A stretch of DNA of 64,000 nucleotides from NCBI GenBank assembly GCA_017577715.1, contig PKRC01000004.1:1-64000 (forward strand), written 5' to 3'. The DNA comes from Clostridia bacterium (GTDB taxonomy: Bacteria > Bacillota > Clostridia > Caldicoprobacterales > Caldicoprobacteraceae). This document shows positions 7,594-16,389 of this stretch, piece after piece. How positions within the stretch are numbered: the stretch's first letter is position 1; each line of letters opens with the position of its first letter. The translations under genes were made by a program, and so were the position numbers. Below the pieces are notes generated by a model that worked only from the letters and a program-made list of their open reading frames with translations, was not told the DNA's origin and ran no database searches.

Positions 7594-10038
7594 ATGTATC
7601 GTAGAATGTTGGCTCTACTTGTCGGACTAACTGTAGGGATTTTCTTCGTAGGAATCGTACCTGTGGCACATGGGGATACCGATTACAGCATTATTCGCGT
7701 GCGGCTGGCTTCCATGGGGGATATTGTCAGCGCAAAGGTTAAAGTGAATGGGAATTACAGTATAGCAGAAAATAGTGATATCTATCTTGAAAAGAACAAG
7801 GAGTACGAGATAGGTATACAAGATGGCAAGCTGATCTTGAAAGATGGAAATGCTGTTTACATGCTGGGCAAAAAGTTCACTTTTAAGCAGCACAAGGGTG
7901 AAGATTCCGATGTTCTGAGCGTGCTTAACTCTTCCTATGGATGGACAAATTACAAAGGCGATATGGTAGTGAGCCTGGAAGGAGGATACATCAGGCTTAC
8001 CAATCACGTGTATCTTGAGACCTATTTATATGGCGTATTGCCCTACGAAATGAGCAACTCGTGGCCTTTAGAAGCGCTCAAAGCTCAAGCTGTAGCTGCC
8101 CGTACATACGCTGTTCGTTATAAGAAACCTGCTTTGGATTATGATGTGGTGGATACCCAGAGTAGCCAAGTATATAGAGGATATGATGCCACAAAAGGGA
8201 ATTGTATAAAGGCAGTGGATGAAACAGCCAAGATGGTGCTGAAATACAATGGGGATTTTGTATATACCTTTTATTCATCCAGCAATGGAGGATGGATAGA
8301 GGCGGGATATGAGGTTTTTTCAGGCATAAGCAAGGATTACAAACCTCTTACTGCCAAAGAGGATCCCTATGATCCTAAAAGTAAATGGAGTTTTACCATC
8401 TATAAAACGCAGATCGATATGACGGGGAAGGACCTTACGGATCCGGCTAGTTGGTGGGACTCGGTAACCGAGAGGGATATCACCAGATACAAGGATTTTA
8501 TAGAAAAACTGAAAAATGAGCTCAAAAGTAAAAACGGTGCATCTGACGTCAAAATTATTAGCATTGATGAGATACGGTTTGAAGGAGAGACGGAGGGCAA
8601 GAGGAAAAGAGAGGCTTATATTAAGCTTTCCTTTTACATGAAGAGAGGCGATAACGGTTATGTGATGGATGATCAAGGCAATATTAATCTCTGTACGGAA
8701 GAAATCAAGATTTCAACCAAGGATATGCGCTTTGCTGTAGGCACCACTATAATGAGGAGCTTATACATAACAGGCCTTGAGCTGCGCAATGCAGATGTTC
8801 CCGGACAAGAAGAGTATGTTGTATCAGGATTGGGTTTTGGGCATGGCGTTGGTATGAGCCAGTGGGGCGCCAAGGCTATGGCCGAACAAAATAAAACTTA
8901 TAGAGAGATTCTGAACTTCTATTATCCAGAGGCTACAGTAGAGGTTCTCAACATTTCTTCGCCCGATCTTCCCGACATGCCCTCAAGAGGTGATAATAGG
9001 CAGGATCCTCAGCCTTCTGATGGGGGTACTGATGGGGGAGGGAACCAACAGCCACAGCCCGTATATGGCATTGTAAAGGTAACTACTTCGCTGAACGTTA
9101 GGCAAGGGCCGGGTACGCAATACAAGCGCATTGGAGGATTGGGGCCCAATACTCGCGTACAAATATTGCGACAAGTAGGGGATTGGTACGAGATAAAAGC
9201 GGGCAACCTGCAGGGATATGTCCATAGCGACTATGTCGTATTAGAAGGGGGGCAGCAACCTCCAGGGTCCTCTTCAGGGGGTAACAAAGGGCAACAACCA
9301 TCAGATTCTTCCTCGGGAGGTAACCAGGGACAGCAGCCACCGGTTGATCCGCCTGTGCCACCCGGCAATGATAAAAGATATGCTGTTGTAACTGCTAGCG
9401 CATTGAACGTGCGCAGTGGCCCCAGTACCAAAAACCATAAAATTGGTATGGTAGTTAAGGGGAATAGGCTTACTGTGCTGGAACAAGTCGGTGAATGGTA
9501 TAAGATAGAGTACAATGGACTTATAGGATATGTACACGGCGGTTATATAAAGCTGGAGGTTACCAGCTCTCAACCTTCAAGTGGAGGCAATAGCCAATCT
9601 CCTAGCACCAATACCGGCAGTGTGATAGCTAAAGGGACGGTAACAGCCAGCATTCTTAACGTTCGCGCAGGGGCTGGTACAGGATTTAAAGTAATTGGAA
9701 AGCTTGCAAAAAGTACAAAGGTGGACATTTTGGAAAAGGTGGGAGCCTGGTATAAAATTAAATATGGCAATACTGTTGGATACGTGCATGGGGATTATAT
9801 TAAGCTAGACGCTAGCGGCAGTACGGGTTCTAGAGGGGAACAGTCAACTTCTATCGGGATTGTTACAGCAAGTGGGTTAAATGTGAGGTCTGGTCCGGGG
9901 ACCAATTATAGTAAGGTCGGGATTTTATACCGCAATAGTCAGGTGACTATTTTAGGGCAAAGCGGAGTGTGGTATAAAATAAAATTTGGCAACATGACGG
10001 GGTATGTGCACAGCGCTTATGTGAAGGTGAAGGTTTGA
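7594..10038 (+). CDS. Secreted SpoIID/LytB-domain protein with four SH3 repeats
   Basis: 814 residues. A signal peptide occupies about residues 1-27 (MYRRMLALLVGLTVGIFFVG, cut near AHG). The SpoIID/LytB domain (about 135-460) shows the usual motifs: LPYEMSNSWPLEALKAQAVAARTYA, then SSNGGWIEA and the C-terminal GFGHGVGMSQWGA. SpoIID proteins are peptidoglycan lytic transglycosylases. Four bacterial SH3 (SH3b) repeats with LNVR.GPGT and GYVH signatures start near residues 490, 596, 679 and 755, joined by Gly/Ser/Gln/Pro linkers; they are expected to bind cell wall. It is much longer than true SpoIID (about 340) and not in a spoIID context, so it is probably a vegetative or germination wall hydrolase. 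GGGGAGTG at 7578-7585 supports the ATG. Confidence 0.9.
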   Translation: MYRRMLALLVGLTVGIFFVGIVPVAHGDTDYSIIRVRLASMGDIVSAKVKVNGNYSIAENSDIYLEKNKEYEIGIQDGKLILKDGNAVYMLGKKFTFKQHKGEDSDVLSVLNSSYGWTNYKGDMVVSLEGGYIRLTNHVYLETYLYGVLPYEMSNSWPLEALKAQAVAARTYAVRYKKPALDYDVVDTQSSQVYRGYDATKGNCIKAVDETAKMVLKYNGDFVYTFYSSSNGGWIEAGYEVFSGISKDYKPLTAKEDPYDPKSKWSFTIYKTQIDMTGKDLTDPASWWDSVTERDITRYKDFIEKLKNELKSKNGASDVKIISIDEIRFEGETEGKRKREAYIKLSFYMKRGDNGYVMDDQGNINLCTEEIKISTKDMRFAVGTTIMRSLYITGLELRNADVPGQEEYVVSGLGFGHGVGMSQWGAKAMAEQNKTYREILNFYYPEATVEVLNISSPDLPDMPSRGDNRQDPQPSDGGTDGGGNQQPQPVYGIVKVTTSLNVRQGPGTQYKRIGGLGPNTRVQILRQVGDWYEIKAGNLQGYVHSDYVVLEGGQQPPGSSSGGNKGQQPSDSSSGGNQGQQPPVDPPVPPGNDKRYAVVTASALNVRSGPSTKNHKIGMVVKGNRLTVLEQVGEWYKIEYNGLIGYVHGGYIKLEVTSSQPSSGGNSQSPSTNTGSVIAKGTVTASILNVRAGAGTGFKVIGKLAKSTKVDILEKVGAWYKIKYGNTVGYVHGDYIKLDASGSTGSRGEQSTSIGIVTASGLNVRSGPGTNYSKVGILYRNSQVTILGQSGVWYKIKFGNMTGYVHSAYVKVKV

Positions 10039-10050
10039 AGTGCTACAATA

Positions 10051-10083
10051 AAAAAAGCGTGGGGATTAACCCTACGCTTTTTT
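10051..10083. terminator. Bidirectional intrinsic terminator
   Basis: A nearly perfect stem (AAAAAAGCGT at 10051-10060 with ACGCTTTTTT at 10074-10083, plus GGG/CCC inside) with A-run and T-run on either side. It can end transcription from the SH3 protein gene on + and from comB on -. Confidence 0.85.
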
Positions 10084-10207
10084 GCTTTGATATATCTGCT
10101 CAATATTACGAGAAACCTACCCCGCTATATATTGTAGTACAGTAATTTGCAGTACAATAAACTTTCGATTCCACCAGTGCCTTGATATGAAGCTTTCTAC
10201 AACGCCT

Positions 10208-10936
10208 TCAGGTTGTCTCTAAAACTCTTATGATGCCTTCGCGGTATACTGGAACAGTAGGCAATAGATTTAGCTGAATGCAGTAATCCACATCGGACTC
10301 GAACCCTGCTTTCACCAGATTCTTGTAATGGTATGTGCGCTCCAGCACTTTTCTTAGGTCGTGCTTGTGGTTAGAATACATTTGTAAGCATACCAACCCC
10401 AAATCATCCATCTCTAGGGGTCTCCCCATATGTTGAAGCGTATCAAGCATCGCGCCTACGGCCAAGATATCATCCAACGAAAACTTTCCTTCGGTACCTG
10501 CACATATAAAAGCCACATCCTCATTCTTTTGTCCAATATATTGAGTTACGGCTTCGACGTTTAAAAATCCGCCAATGATGACTTCTTTTGCTTCGCTGGC
10601 CTTCCTTATAGCCTTTGTCCCGTTGGTAGTAGTTATAAGTAAGGTACGCCCTTCTACCACGTCGCGGGTGTACTCATATGGAGAATTTGAAAGATCAAAC
10701 CCCTCTATCTTCAGAGCATTTCTTTCTCCACCTAAGAGGAAGGCTCCCCTCTCATAATTTTTCGAAAAGTTTATAGCTTCTTCAATATCAATTAACGGAA
10801 TGACTTCCTTGCAACCGTTATGTAAAGCGGTTATGATTGTGCTGCTGGCGCGAAGTACGTCGATGACGACTGCTACACGATCTTTAAGCTCTTTTTCATT
10901 TACATTGCTGGGCAGTGCATAAACGTCTATCTTCAT
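10208..10936 (-). CDS. comB: ComB family 2-phosphosulfolactate phosphatase
   Basis: 242 residues, matching the ComB family: MKIDVYALPSNVNEKELKDR, then VVIDVLRASSTIITAL (about 22-37), FDLSNSPYEYT and TTNGTKAI near residues 101-108 and ICAGTEGKFSLDDILAVGAM near 145-164. ComB hydrolyses 2-phosphosulfolactate in coenzyme M biosynthesis; many bacteria with comB lack the rest of that pathway and the substrate there is uncertain. A GGAGG lies 14 nt upstream of the ATG, rather far. A good promoter is at 10992-11020, so it can be transcribed separately from spmAB. Confidence 0.9.
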   Translation of the reverse strand: MKIDVYALPSNVNEKELKDRVAVVIDVLRASSTIITALHNGCKEVIPLIDIEEAINFSKNYERGAFLLGGERNALKIEGFDLSNSPYEYTRDVVEGRTLLITTTNGTKAIRKASEAKEVIIGGFLNVEAVTQYIGQKNEDVAFICAGTEGKFSLDDILAVGAMLDTLQHMGRPLEMDDLGLVCLQMYSNHKHDLRKVLERTYHYKNLVKAGFESDVDYCIQLNLLPTVPVYREGIIRVLETT

Positions 10937-10991
10937 GATAATTCTTAATGCCTCCGATCAAAACTAAATTATAAAGCAACCTCATGAATTG

Positions 10992-11020
10992 ATTTTAAGG
11001 ACAAAATGCTTATTTGTCAA
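10992..11020 (-). promoter_or_regulatory. Candidate sigma-A promoter for comB
   Basis: On the minus strand a perfect TTGACA (11015-11020) is followed after 17 bp by TAAAAT (10992-10997). The start of transcription would be near 10985, about 50 bp before the comB ATG. Confidence 0.65.
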
Positions 11021-11057
11021 CTTTAATTCAGGCATTTTTATAGAGCTTAAATCGGTA

Positions 11058-11594
11058 TCATCTGCCGAATACTATGCTGCAGACCATGACAGATGCCATA
11101 AGCCCTGCCAAATCGGCTAATAGCGCGGCCCATAGAGTATGCCGAATCCTTTTTATTCCAACTGCCCCAAAGTAGACTGAGAGGGTGTAAAATATGGTTT
11201 CAGTGGAGCCCATCACTGTTGAAGCTATCCGCCCGATAAACGAATCGGGGCCATAGACTTTAAAGAGCTCAGCCAATATTCCCATTGAAGCGGAGCCCGA
11301 CATGGGGCGCATGATTACAAGGGGAAGGATCTGGGCTGGAATGCCCACGCTTTCCACAAAAGGGCTTATAAGGCTTACAAGGATGTCCATGGCTCCGGAG
11401 GTTCTGAATATTCCGATTGCGACAAACATAGCTACCATGTAAGGTAACACCTTAACTGCGGTGGTAAGGCCTTCTTTTGCCCCTTCAACAAATGAATCAT
11501 ATACGTTTACGCCGTTTAAATGTCCATATATCAATACGATAAATATAAAAGCAGGAATGGCAAAAGAGGATATTATATTTATAACGCCAGCCAT
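11058..11594 (-). CDS. spmB: Spore maturation protein B
   Basis: 178 residues, an integral membrane protein with several hydrophobic helices (for example IISSFAIPAFIFIVLIYG near the N terminus) and the SpmB segment RPMSGSASMGILAELFKVYGPDSFIG. SpmA/SpmB are needed for proper spore core dehydration in Bacillus; the mechanism is unknown. The start at 11594 (MAGVINIISS) is chosen because GAGGGTG precedes it at good spacing; the open frame extends further upstream but that part overlaps spmA. It lies 20 bp after spmA, in one operon. Confidence 0.93.
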   Translation of the reverse strand: MAGVINIISSFAIPAFIFIVLIYGHLNGVNVYDSFVEGAKEGLTTAVKVLPYMVAMFVAIGIFRTSGAMDILVSLISPFVESVGIPAQILPLVIMRPMSGSASMGILAELFKVYGPDSFIGRIASTVMGSTETIFYTLSVYFGAVGIKRIRHTLWAALLADLAGLMASVMVCSIVFGR

Positions 11595-11614
11595 GTTATA
11601 TTTACACCCTCGCT

Positions 11615-12190
11615 TTAATAATACCTCTGGAATATCTTGGCGGCTATAATTCCTGCCGCCGTTGAGCAGACTGTAGCTATAAATGTAGTGCCAATGATCT
11701 CCGTTGGGTTGCTGGAGCCGGCCGTACTGCGCAGGGCTATCACAGTGGCGGGTATTAGTTGTATAGATGAGGTGTTTATAACCAAAAACATGCACATGGC
11801 GTTGGTTGCTCTATCCTTTTGGGGGTTCAATTCCTGCAGCTCTTTCATAGCCTTTATTCCCAAGGGAGTAGCTGCATTGCCCAGTCCCAACATGTTAGCA
11901 ATTATGTTCATGGTTATAGCCCCCATTGCAGGATGTTTGGCCGGTATGTCGTTAAATAGAAATCGCGTTATGCCCTGCATTTTTTGTGAGAGCTTTGTGA
12001 CCAGCCCTGCTTCTTGAGCCACCTTTATGAGCCCCAACCACAATGCGTAAACGCCTATTAACCCAAAACATAATTCCACAGCGTATTTAGCATTGTCCAG
12101 GGCTGCCTGCGTGACGACCTCTATCTTTCCATTAAATGCAGCGACTACCAGTCCTATCAATATCAACAATATCCATACTATGTTGACCAT
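11615..12190 (-). CDS. spmA: Spore maturation protein A
   Basis: 191 residues, membrane protein with an N-terminal helix (VNIVWILLILIGLVVAAF) and nucleoside-transporter-gate-like motifs (GNAATPLGIKAMKELQ, then VINTSSIQLIPATVIALR). It partners with SpmB in spore core maturation. ATG 12190 is preferred: AAGGTGAGG lies just upstream, whereas the GTG nine bases earlier falls inside that ribosome site. First gene of the spmA-spmB pair. Confidence 0.93.
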   Translation of the reverse strand: MVNIVWILLILIGLVVAAFNGKIEVVTQAALDNAKYAVELCFGLIGVYALWLGLIKVAQEAGLVTKLSQKMQGITRFLFNDIPAKHPAMGAITMNIIANMLGLGNAATPLGIKAMKELQELNPQKDRATNAMCMFLVINTSSIQLIPATVIALRSTAGSSNPTEIIGTTFIATVCSTAAGIIAAKIFQRYY

Positions 12191-12300
12191 AGGCCTCACC
12201 TTTTAGGCAATCTTTTTGTTTATGCATATGACATTTCTTTTTACAATAGAACCTATGCATAAATTTAATTATAGTTTACATATTTTTTACAAATAGCCTA

Positions 12301-12329
12301 TTGACTTTTATTGGTATTATTGGTAATAT
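12301..12329 (+). promoter_or_regulatory. Candidate extended -10 promoter for abrB
   Basis: TTGACT at 12301-12306, 17 bp, then TAATAT at 12324-12329 preceded by TGG (extended -10). It is about 45 bp upstream of the abrB start. abrB genes are usually repressed by Spo0A, but I see no clear 0A box here. Confidence 0.5.
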
Positions 12330-12376
12330 AATTTGCGTGATTGATGTCGAATTTTGTTAGGGGAGGAGGGGAGAAA

Positions 12377-12625
12377 ATGAAATCCACGGGTATTGTGAGA
12401 AAAGTAGATGAGTTGGGAAGAGTTGTAATTCCAATTGAGTTGCGTAGGACTCTGGGTATCGACAAGAAAGATGCTTTAGAGATTTACGTGGACGATGAAC
12501 ATATTATATTGAAAAAGTATGAGCCTGCATGCATATTCTGCGATAATGCCAAGGATGTACGGACTTACAAAGGCAGGAATATATGCAAAGAGTGCCTGGC
12601 TGAGCTGCGCAAGCTGACTGAGTAA
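12377..12625 (+). CDS. abrB: AbrB family transition-state regulator
   Basis: 82 residues. The N-terminal swapped-hairpin DNA-binding domain is unmistakable (MKSTGIVRKVDELGRVVIPI, then ELRRTLGIDKKDALEIYVD). The C-terminal part has two CxxC pairs (CIFCDN and CKEC), the Clostridia-type zinc-ribbon-like tail not found in Bacillus AbrB. It likely represses stationary-phase genes during growth. ATG 12377 follows GGGAGGAGGGGAG (12361-12373). It is a single-gene unit on + inside a minus-strand block. Confidence 0.93.
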   Translation: MKSTGIVRKVDELGRVVIPIELRRTLGIDKKDALEIYVDDEHIILKKYEPACIFCDNAKDVRTYKGRNICKECLAELRKLTE

Positions 12626-12651
12626 CGCATCATCTTCCAGGCACCTACCTT

Positions 12652-12692
12652 TTTTCTTTGGTTATATATACATCATCATAGACCAAAGAAAA
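12652..12692. repeat. Inverted repeat between the convergent abrB and rsmI genes
   Basis: TTTTCTTTGGT at 12652-12662 is the exact reverse complement of ACCAAAGAAAA at 12682-12692, with a 19-nt loop. There is no T-run after the hairpin on either strand, so it is not a textbook intrinsic terminator, although its place between converging genes suggests a termination or 3'-end role. Confidence 0.45.
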
Positions 12693-12696
12693 TAGT

Positions 12697-13536
12697 TCAA
12701 GTATCTATAGAATGCTTGTAAACCTCGTTTCTGGGTAGCCCCCGGGCTTTAGCCACCTGTTTTATAGCTTCCTTCTTGTCAAAGCCTTGAGCCATGTATT
12801 GTTTGATGTGTTCCTTTATGGAAATATTCCACACATCCTTATGCTGCGTATCTTGATTTCCACATCCCTCTAAGATGAGCACTATTTCTCCTTTAGGGGG
12901 ATGTTCATTAAAATGTTGCAGCATCTGTTCAAGGTTTAAGATGATGACCTCTTCGTGTATCTTAGTTAGTTCCCGCACCACTGCCACCTTTCTGTTGCCC
13001 AGCTTGTCGAGCATATCCTTTAGGGTGGCAACTAACCTGTGCGGCGCTTCGTAGAGAATGATGGTGCGCTGCTCGCATTTTAACTCTTCTAGCCTTGCTT
13101 CTCTGTCCTTTTTCTCCCGCGGCAAAAAACCTTCAAACGCAAAACGGCTGGTATCCATTCCCGACAGCACCAAAGCTGTGATGGCGGCTGTGGGACCGGG
13201 CAATACCGTAACGGGTATACCGTTCTCCCTTGCCAGGCTAATTAGAGGTATTCCCGGGTCAGATATCCCCGGCATTCCCGCATCGGATACCAGGGCTACG
13301 CTATGGCCCTGCTTAAGCAGCTCTATAATTTTGTGACCCCGCTCCTTCTGATTGTGTTCGTGATAGCTTATAAGCGGCTTTGAAATCCCGTAGTGGTTCA
13401 AGAGCTTTAAAGTATGCCTGGTATCTTCAGCGGCGATATAATCCACTTCCCGGAGAATGCGAAGCGCTCTTAAGGTTATGTCCTCTAGATTCCCTATTGG
13501 CGTTGCGCAGATGTAAAGGGTACCTGTTGCCGGCAA
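12697..13536 (-). CDS. rsmI: 16S rRNA (cytidine1402-2'-O)-methyltransferase
   Basis: 279 residues of the SAM-dependent tetrapyrrole-methylase fold. Signature stretches are GTLYICATPIGNLEDITLRA at the N terminus, AAEDTRHTLKLLNHYGI near 35-51, VSDAGMPGISDPG near 83-95 and PGPTAAITALVLSG near 113-126. It methylates C1402 of 16S rRNA in the decoding centre. The start is TTG, eight bases after AAGGAG. It is the last gene of the ccdA-tlpA-rsmI run. Confidence 0.95.
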   Translation of the reverse strand: MPATGTLYICATPIGNLEDITLRALRILREVDYIAAEDTRHTLKLLNHYGISKPLISYHEHNQKERGHKIIELLKQGHSVALVSDAGMPGISDPGIPLISLARENGIPVTVLPGPTAAITALVLSGMDTSRFAFEGFLPREKKDREARLEELKCEQRTIILYEAPHRLVATLKDMLDKLGNRKVAVVRELTKIHEEVIILNLEQMLQHFNEHPPKGEIVLILEGCGNQDTQHKDVWNISIKEHIKQYMAQGFDKKEAIKQVAKARGLPRNEVYKHSIDT

Positions 13537-13569
13537 AGAACATCGCTCCTTAGTTTTTTACCGAAGTAA

Positions 13570-14244
13570 TTACTCTTCCGTCGCCCTAATTGCTTCAACT
13601 ACAATTTCCATTTCTTCTTGGCCTGAAAAAGCTCCTATCTTAAGATAGCGAACTATCCCTTCCTTGTCAATAACGTAATTGGTGGGCACTCCGCTTTGGT
13701 AATAGATTTTCCAAGCTTCGTTATTCCTGTCCAGGAGTACGGGAAAGGTATACCCATACTGTTGAATAAAATCCCTCACCTTTTTCTCTGCAGCTTTATC
13801 ATCGGTTCCGCCCTTAAGCTCCACAGAGGTAGAGTTGACTGCCAAGATGACGATATCCTGGTCTTTGTACTTTGCATAAAATTCCTCCATATGGGGCATC
13901 TCAGCTCGACAGGGCGGACACCAGGTAGCCCAAAAGTTGAGAAATACGATTTTTCCCTTATAATCCGACAGTTTGATCTTATTGCCATTTAAGTCTTCAG
14001 CCTCAAAATCATGCATGGGCTTATTTATCTCCAAGAAATAATATTTGTCCTTTAAAATACTTTGTGGTGAAGTTGTGTTTTTGCCATCGCTTTCATCTAG
14101 TGAAGGATTGAGGGCATTTTCATCCTGTGGCTCCTCTGCTTGGCCTTGCGGCCTTTCCTGAGGCGTATCTTGTGACATAGCACAACCGCTTGCAAACAGT
14201 CCTAATGCCAGCAAAAGAGACAGTATTTTGATAATCTTGCCCAT
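13570..14244 (-). CDS. TlpA/ResA-like lipoprotein thiol-disulfide oxidoreductase
   Basis: 224 residues. A lipoprotein signal with lipobox ASGC (cysteine 21) anchors it outside the membrane, followed by a Gln/Glu/Pro-rich linker. The thioredoxin-like domain (about 75-220) begins HDFEAEDLNGNKIKLSDYKG and carries WCPPCRAEM as the redox site, with the cis-proline loop SGVPTNYVIDKEG. It receives electrons from a CcdA-type membrane protein; the ccdA gene lies directly upstream. The physiological disulfide substrate is unknown; spore or cytochrome maturation are the usual roles. Confidence 0.92.
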   Translation of the reverse strand: MGKIIKILSLLLALGLFASGCAMSQDTPQERPQGQAEEPQDENALNPSLDESDGKNTTSPQSILKDKYYFLEINKPMHDFEAEDLNGNKIKLSDYKGKIVFLNFWATWCPPCRAEMPHMEEFYAKYKDQDIVILAVNSTSVELKGGTDDKAAEKKVRDFIQQYGYTFPVLLDRNNEAWKIYYQSGVPTNYVIDKEGIVRYLKIGAFSGQEEMEIVVEAIRATEE

Positions 14245-14277
14245 GGAATTGCATCATCCTTTCAAAATGATTTTCTG

Positions 14278-14970
14278 TTATGAGTCTAAAAAGGCCAATC
14301 TATTGAAGAAAATCAATAACCCTATTATGATGAGAAGTCCACCGCTAATCCATCTTATTATGTCCATATATTTGTACAGTTTTTTAAGGGGCGTCCATAA
14401 CACCGGCATACAGGCTGTCAGTGTCACAAAGGGCAACCCCAATCCTAAGCTGTATACCGCCAATAATCCCATCCCTTTACCGATGGAGGGGGTCTGGCTG
14501 GCCATGACCAGCACCGAGGCAAGCATTGGACCTATACAGGGAGTCCATCCCAAACCAAAGCCCATACCCGCGATAATGGATGTAAGGAATCCCGGCCCAT
14601 CAATGCTTGTCTTAAATCTTTTCTCATAATTTAAAAAGGGAATAGGGATAAGCCCAATATGGAACAGGCCAAAAAAGGCAATCAATGCTCCACTTATCAT
14701 TCGGATAACATCCTTGTGTTTCACTATAACCCTTCCGAAGGAGCTTGCCGCAGTTCCCATGCTGATGAACACAAAAGAAAAACCTATGACAAATAAAAGG
14801 GCGTTTAGTACCAAGGTACGATAGGACTTTGAGGTGCTTCTAAGCAGATTGTCGACGTTTTGCCCTGTCAAGTAAGCCAGGTATACTGGAATAAGCGGTA
14901 AAACGCAAGGAGAAAAAAAAGAGGCTAATCCTTCAACAAAGACCATAAAAATGAAGGCCAAGTCTGCCAC
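14278..14970 (-). CDS. ccdA: CcdA/DsbD-type thiol-disulfide transporter
   Basis: 230 residues with six or so membrane helices. The first contains FSPCVLPLIPVYLAYL and a later one GFGLGWTPCIGPMLASVL; the cysteine-proline pairs in these helices are the redox centres that move reducing power across the membrane. The start is GTG with GAGGAGG seven bases before it. Its partner is the extracellular TlpA-like protein encoded next, 33 bp downstream. Confidence 0.93.
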   Translation of the reverse strand: MADLAFIFMVFVEGLASFFSPCVLPLIPVYLAYLTGQNVDNLLRSTSKSYRTLVLNALLFVIGFSFVFISMGTAASSFGRVIVKHKDVIRMISGALIAFFGLFHIGLIPIPFLNYEKRFKTSIDGPGFLTSIIAGMGFGLGWTPCIGPMLASVLVMASQTPSIGKGMGLLAVYSLGLGLPFVTLTACMPVLWTPLKKLYKYMDIIRWISGGLLIIIGLLIFFNRLAFLDS

Positions 14971-15152
14971 CTATATTCCTCCTCATTTTTATTTTATAAT
15001 ACTTATAATACCCCATCTTTAGATTTAAACGACATATATCTTAATAATTAATATAATATGATGTAATATCTCCGTATTTTTCAGCATTTATATATTTCTA
15101 TTATAATATTGTGTAGCTTTTTTAACAAAATTTAAACTTTCACAATCTTGTA

Positions 15153-15181
15153 TTGACTTATAACATAATTTGTAGAATAAT
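15153..15181 (+). promoter_or_regulatory. Candidate promoter for the LCP gene
   Basis: TTGACT at 15153-15158, 17 bp, AATAAT at 15176-15181. The surrounding 200 bp are very AT-rich and carry no other recognisable element. Confidence 0.45.
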
Positions 15182-15217
15182 GTTAGATGCTACATAAAGC
15201 TCAATGGGGGTATTTAC

Positions 15218-16273
15218 ATGAAAAAATTTTTGATAACTGCGCTATCCATATTGCTTGTCTTTCTAATAGCATCAGCGACTTATATATATGTATTGCTTGA
15301 CCAACTTGAAAATAATTCTCTCACAGATTATGCGGATTCATCGGACTTATCGGATTTCTCTGATTCATCAGATTCTCAGGAAGAAGTGCCCTCTAGTGAT
15401 AAAGATTTAGGGATTTCTGAAACAGCTCCCAAAACCAGCAAAACCGGTGTAATTAACATACTCCTGTTTGGTTTGGATTCAAGGGTTGAAAACAGTGTAT
15501 CTCGTTCCGATACCATAATGATCGCAACCATCGACAAGAAAAACCAGGTCATTAAGCTTACCTCCCTGATGCGCGATATGTATGTGCCCATTCCTGGCAG
15601 AGATAAAAACAGGATAAATACGGCTTATATCTTTGGCGGACCTTCCCTTGCCATCAAAACGGTAAACACCAACTTCGACCTGGATATACGCCATTATGTT
15701 ACGGTGGACTTCTTTGGTCTAGAAAAGATCATTGATCAGGTAGGCGGTGTAACTATAGACGTCAAAAAGCAAGAAATCCCCTATATTAACAGCTGCATAC
15801 AAGAACTCAACAGTCTAAATAAAAACACCAAGCCTGCCCCTTTGCTCAAAAATCCCGGCCCACAGACGTTAAACGGCAGGCAAGCGGTAGCATATGCCCG
15901 CGTGCGAAAAGTTGGGAATGGCGATTTTGAGAGGACCGAGAGACAAAGGCGGGTACTGGTAGAATTATTTAAAAAGATAAAGACCATTAACCCTTTGAAA
16001 CTACCCGGCTTGGTGAGCACTATGTTACCCTATGTGGAGACCAATCTCTCAAAGACCGAAATTTTGAGCTTGGGGATCTCAGTGTTGGGATTTAAGAACA
16101 AGGATATAATACAATACAGGCTACCAGTAGATGGAACGTATGAATCTAAGCGAATTGACGGCATGGCCGTTCTGGTACCAGATTTAGAAAAGAACAAGGT
16201 TCTTCTCCACGATTTCATATACGGTGACAGCGTAAATGATGAGGTTGCAGATGCTAACAGCAGTGGTGCTTAA
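15218..16273 (+). CDS. LytR-CpsA-Psr (LCP) family cell-wall glycopolymer ligase
   Basis: 351 residues. One N-terminal membrane segment (LITALSILLVFLIASATYIYVLL) is followed by a striking Ser/Asp-rich linker (about residues 36-60). The LCP domain (about 78-250) shows NILLFGLDSR, SDTIMIATID, TSLMRDMYVPIPG and the arginine-rich VAYARVRKVGNGDFERTERQ with the catalytic arginines. LCP enzymes move teichoic-acid-type polymers from undecaprenyl phosphate to peptidoglycan on the outer face of the membrane. GGGGG near 15206-15210 supports the ATG. It is a single-gene unit. Confidence 0.93.
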   Translation: MKKFLITALSILLVFLIASATYIYVLLDQLENNSLTDYADSSDLSDFSDSSDSQEEVPSSDKDLGISETAPKTSKTGVINILLFGLDSRVENSVSRSDTIMIATIDKKNQVIKLTSLMRDMYVPIPGRDKNRINTAYIFGGPSLAIKTVNTNFDLDIRHYVTVDFFGLEKIIDQVGGVTIDVKKQEIPYINSCIQELNSLNKNTKPAPLLKNPGPQTLNGRQAVAYARVRKVGNGDFERTERQRRVLVELFKKIKTINPLKLPGLVSTMLPYVETNLSKTEILSLGISVLGFKNKDIIQYRLPVDGTYESKRIDGMAVLVPDLEKNKVLLHDFIYGDSVNDEVADANSSGA

Positions 16274-16346
16274 CAATGGGAGGAAGATCATAGCTTTCAA
16301 CAGGAATTGATAAAGGGCAGAAATGTCTGATTTGGTGGAATAATAC

Positions 16347-16376
16347 TTGACATAATGGATAATATCATAGTATAGT
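16347..16376 (+). promoter_or_regulatory. Promoter of the metG T-box transcript
   Basis: A perfect TTGACA (16347-16352), 18 bp, TATAGT (16371-16376). The transcript would start near 16383, just before stem I of the T-box. Confidence 0.65.
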
Positions 16377-16389
16377 ATTTTTAAGCTTG

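Noticed and set aside
12652-12692. Standard intrinsic terminator between abrB and rsmI
   Set aside because: The inverted repeat is exact but no T-run follows on either strand; kept only as an inverted repeat.
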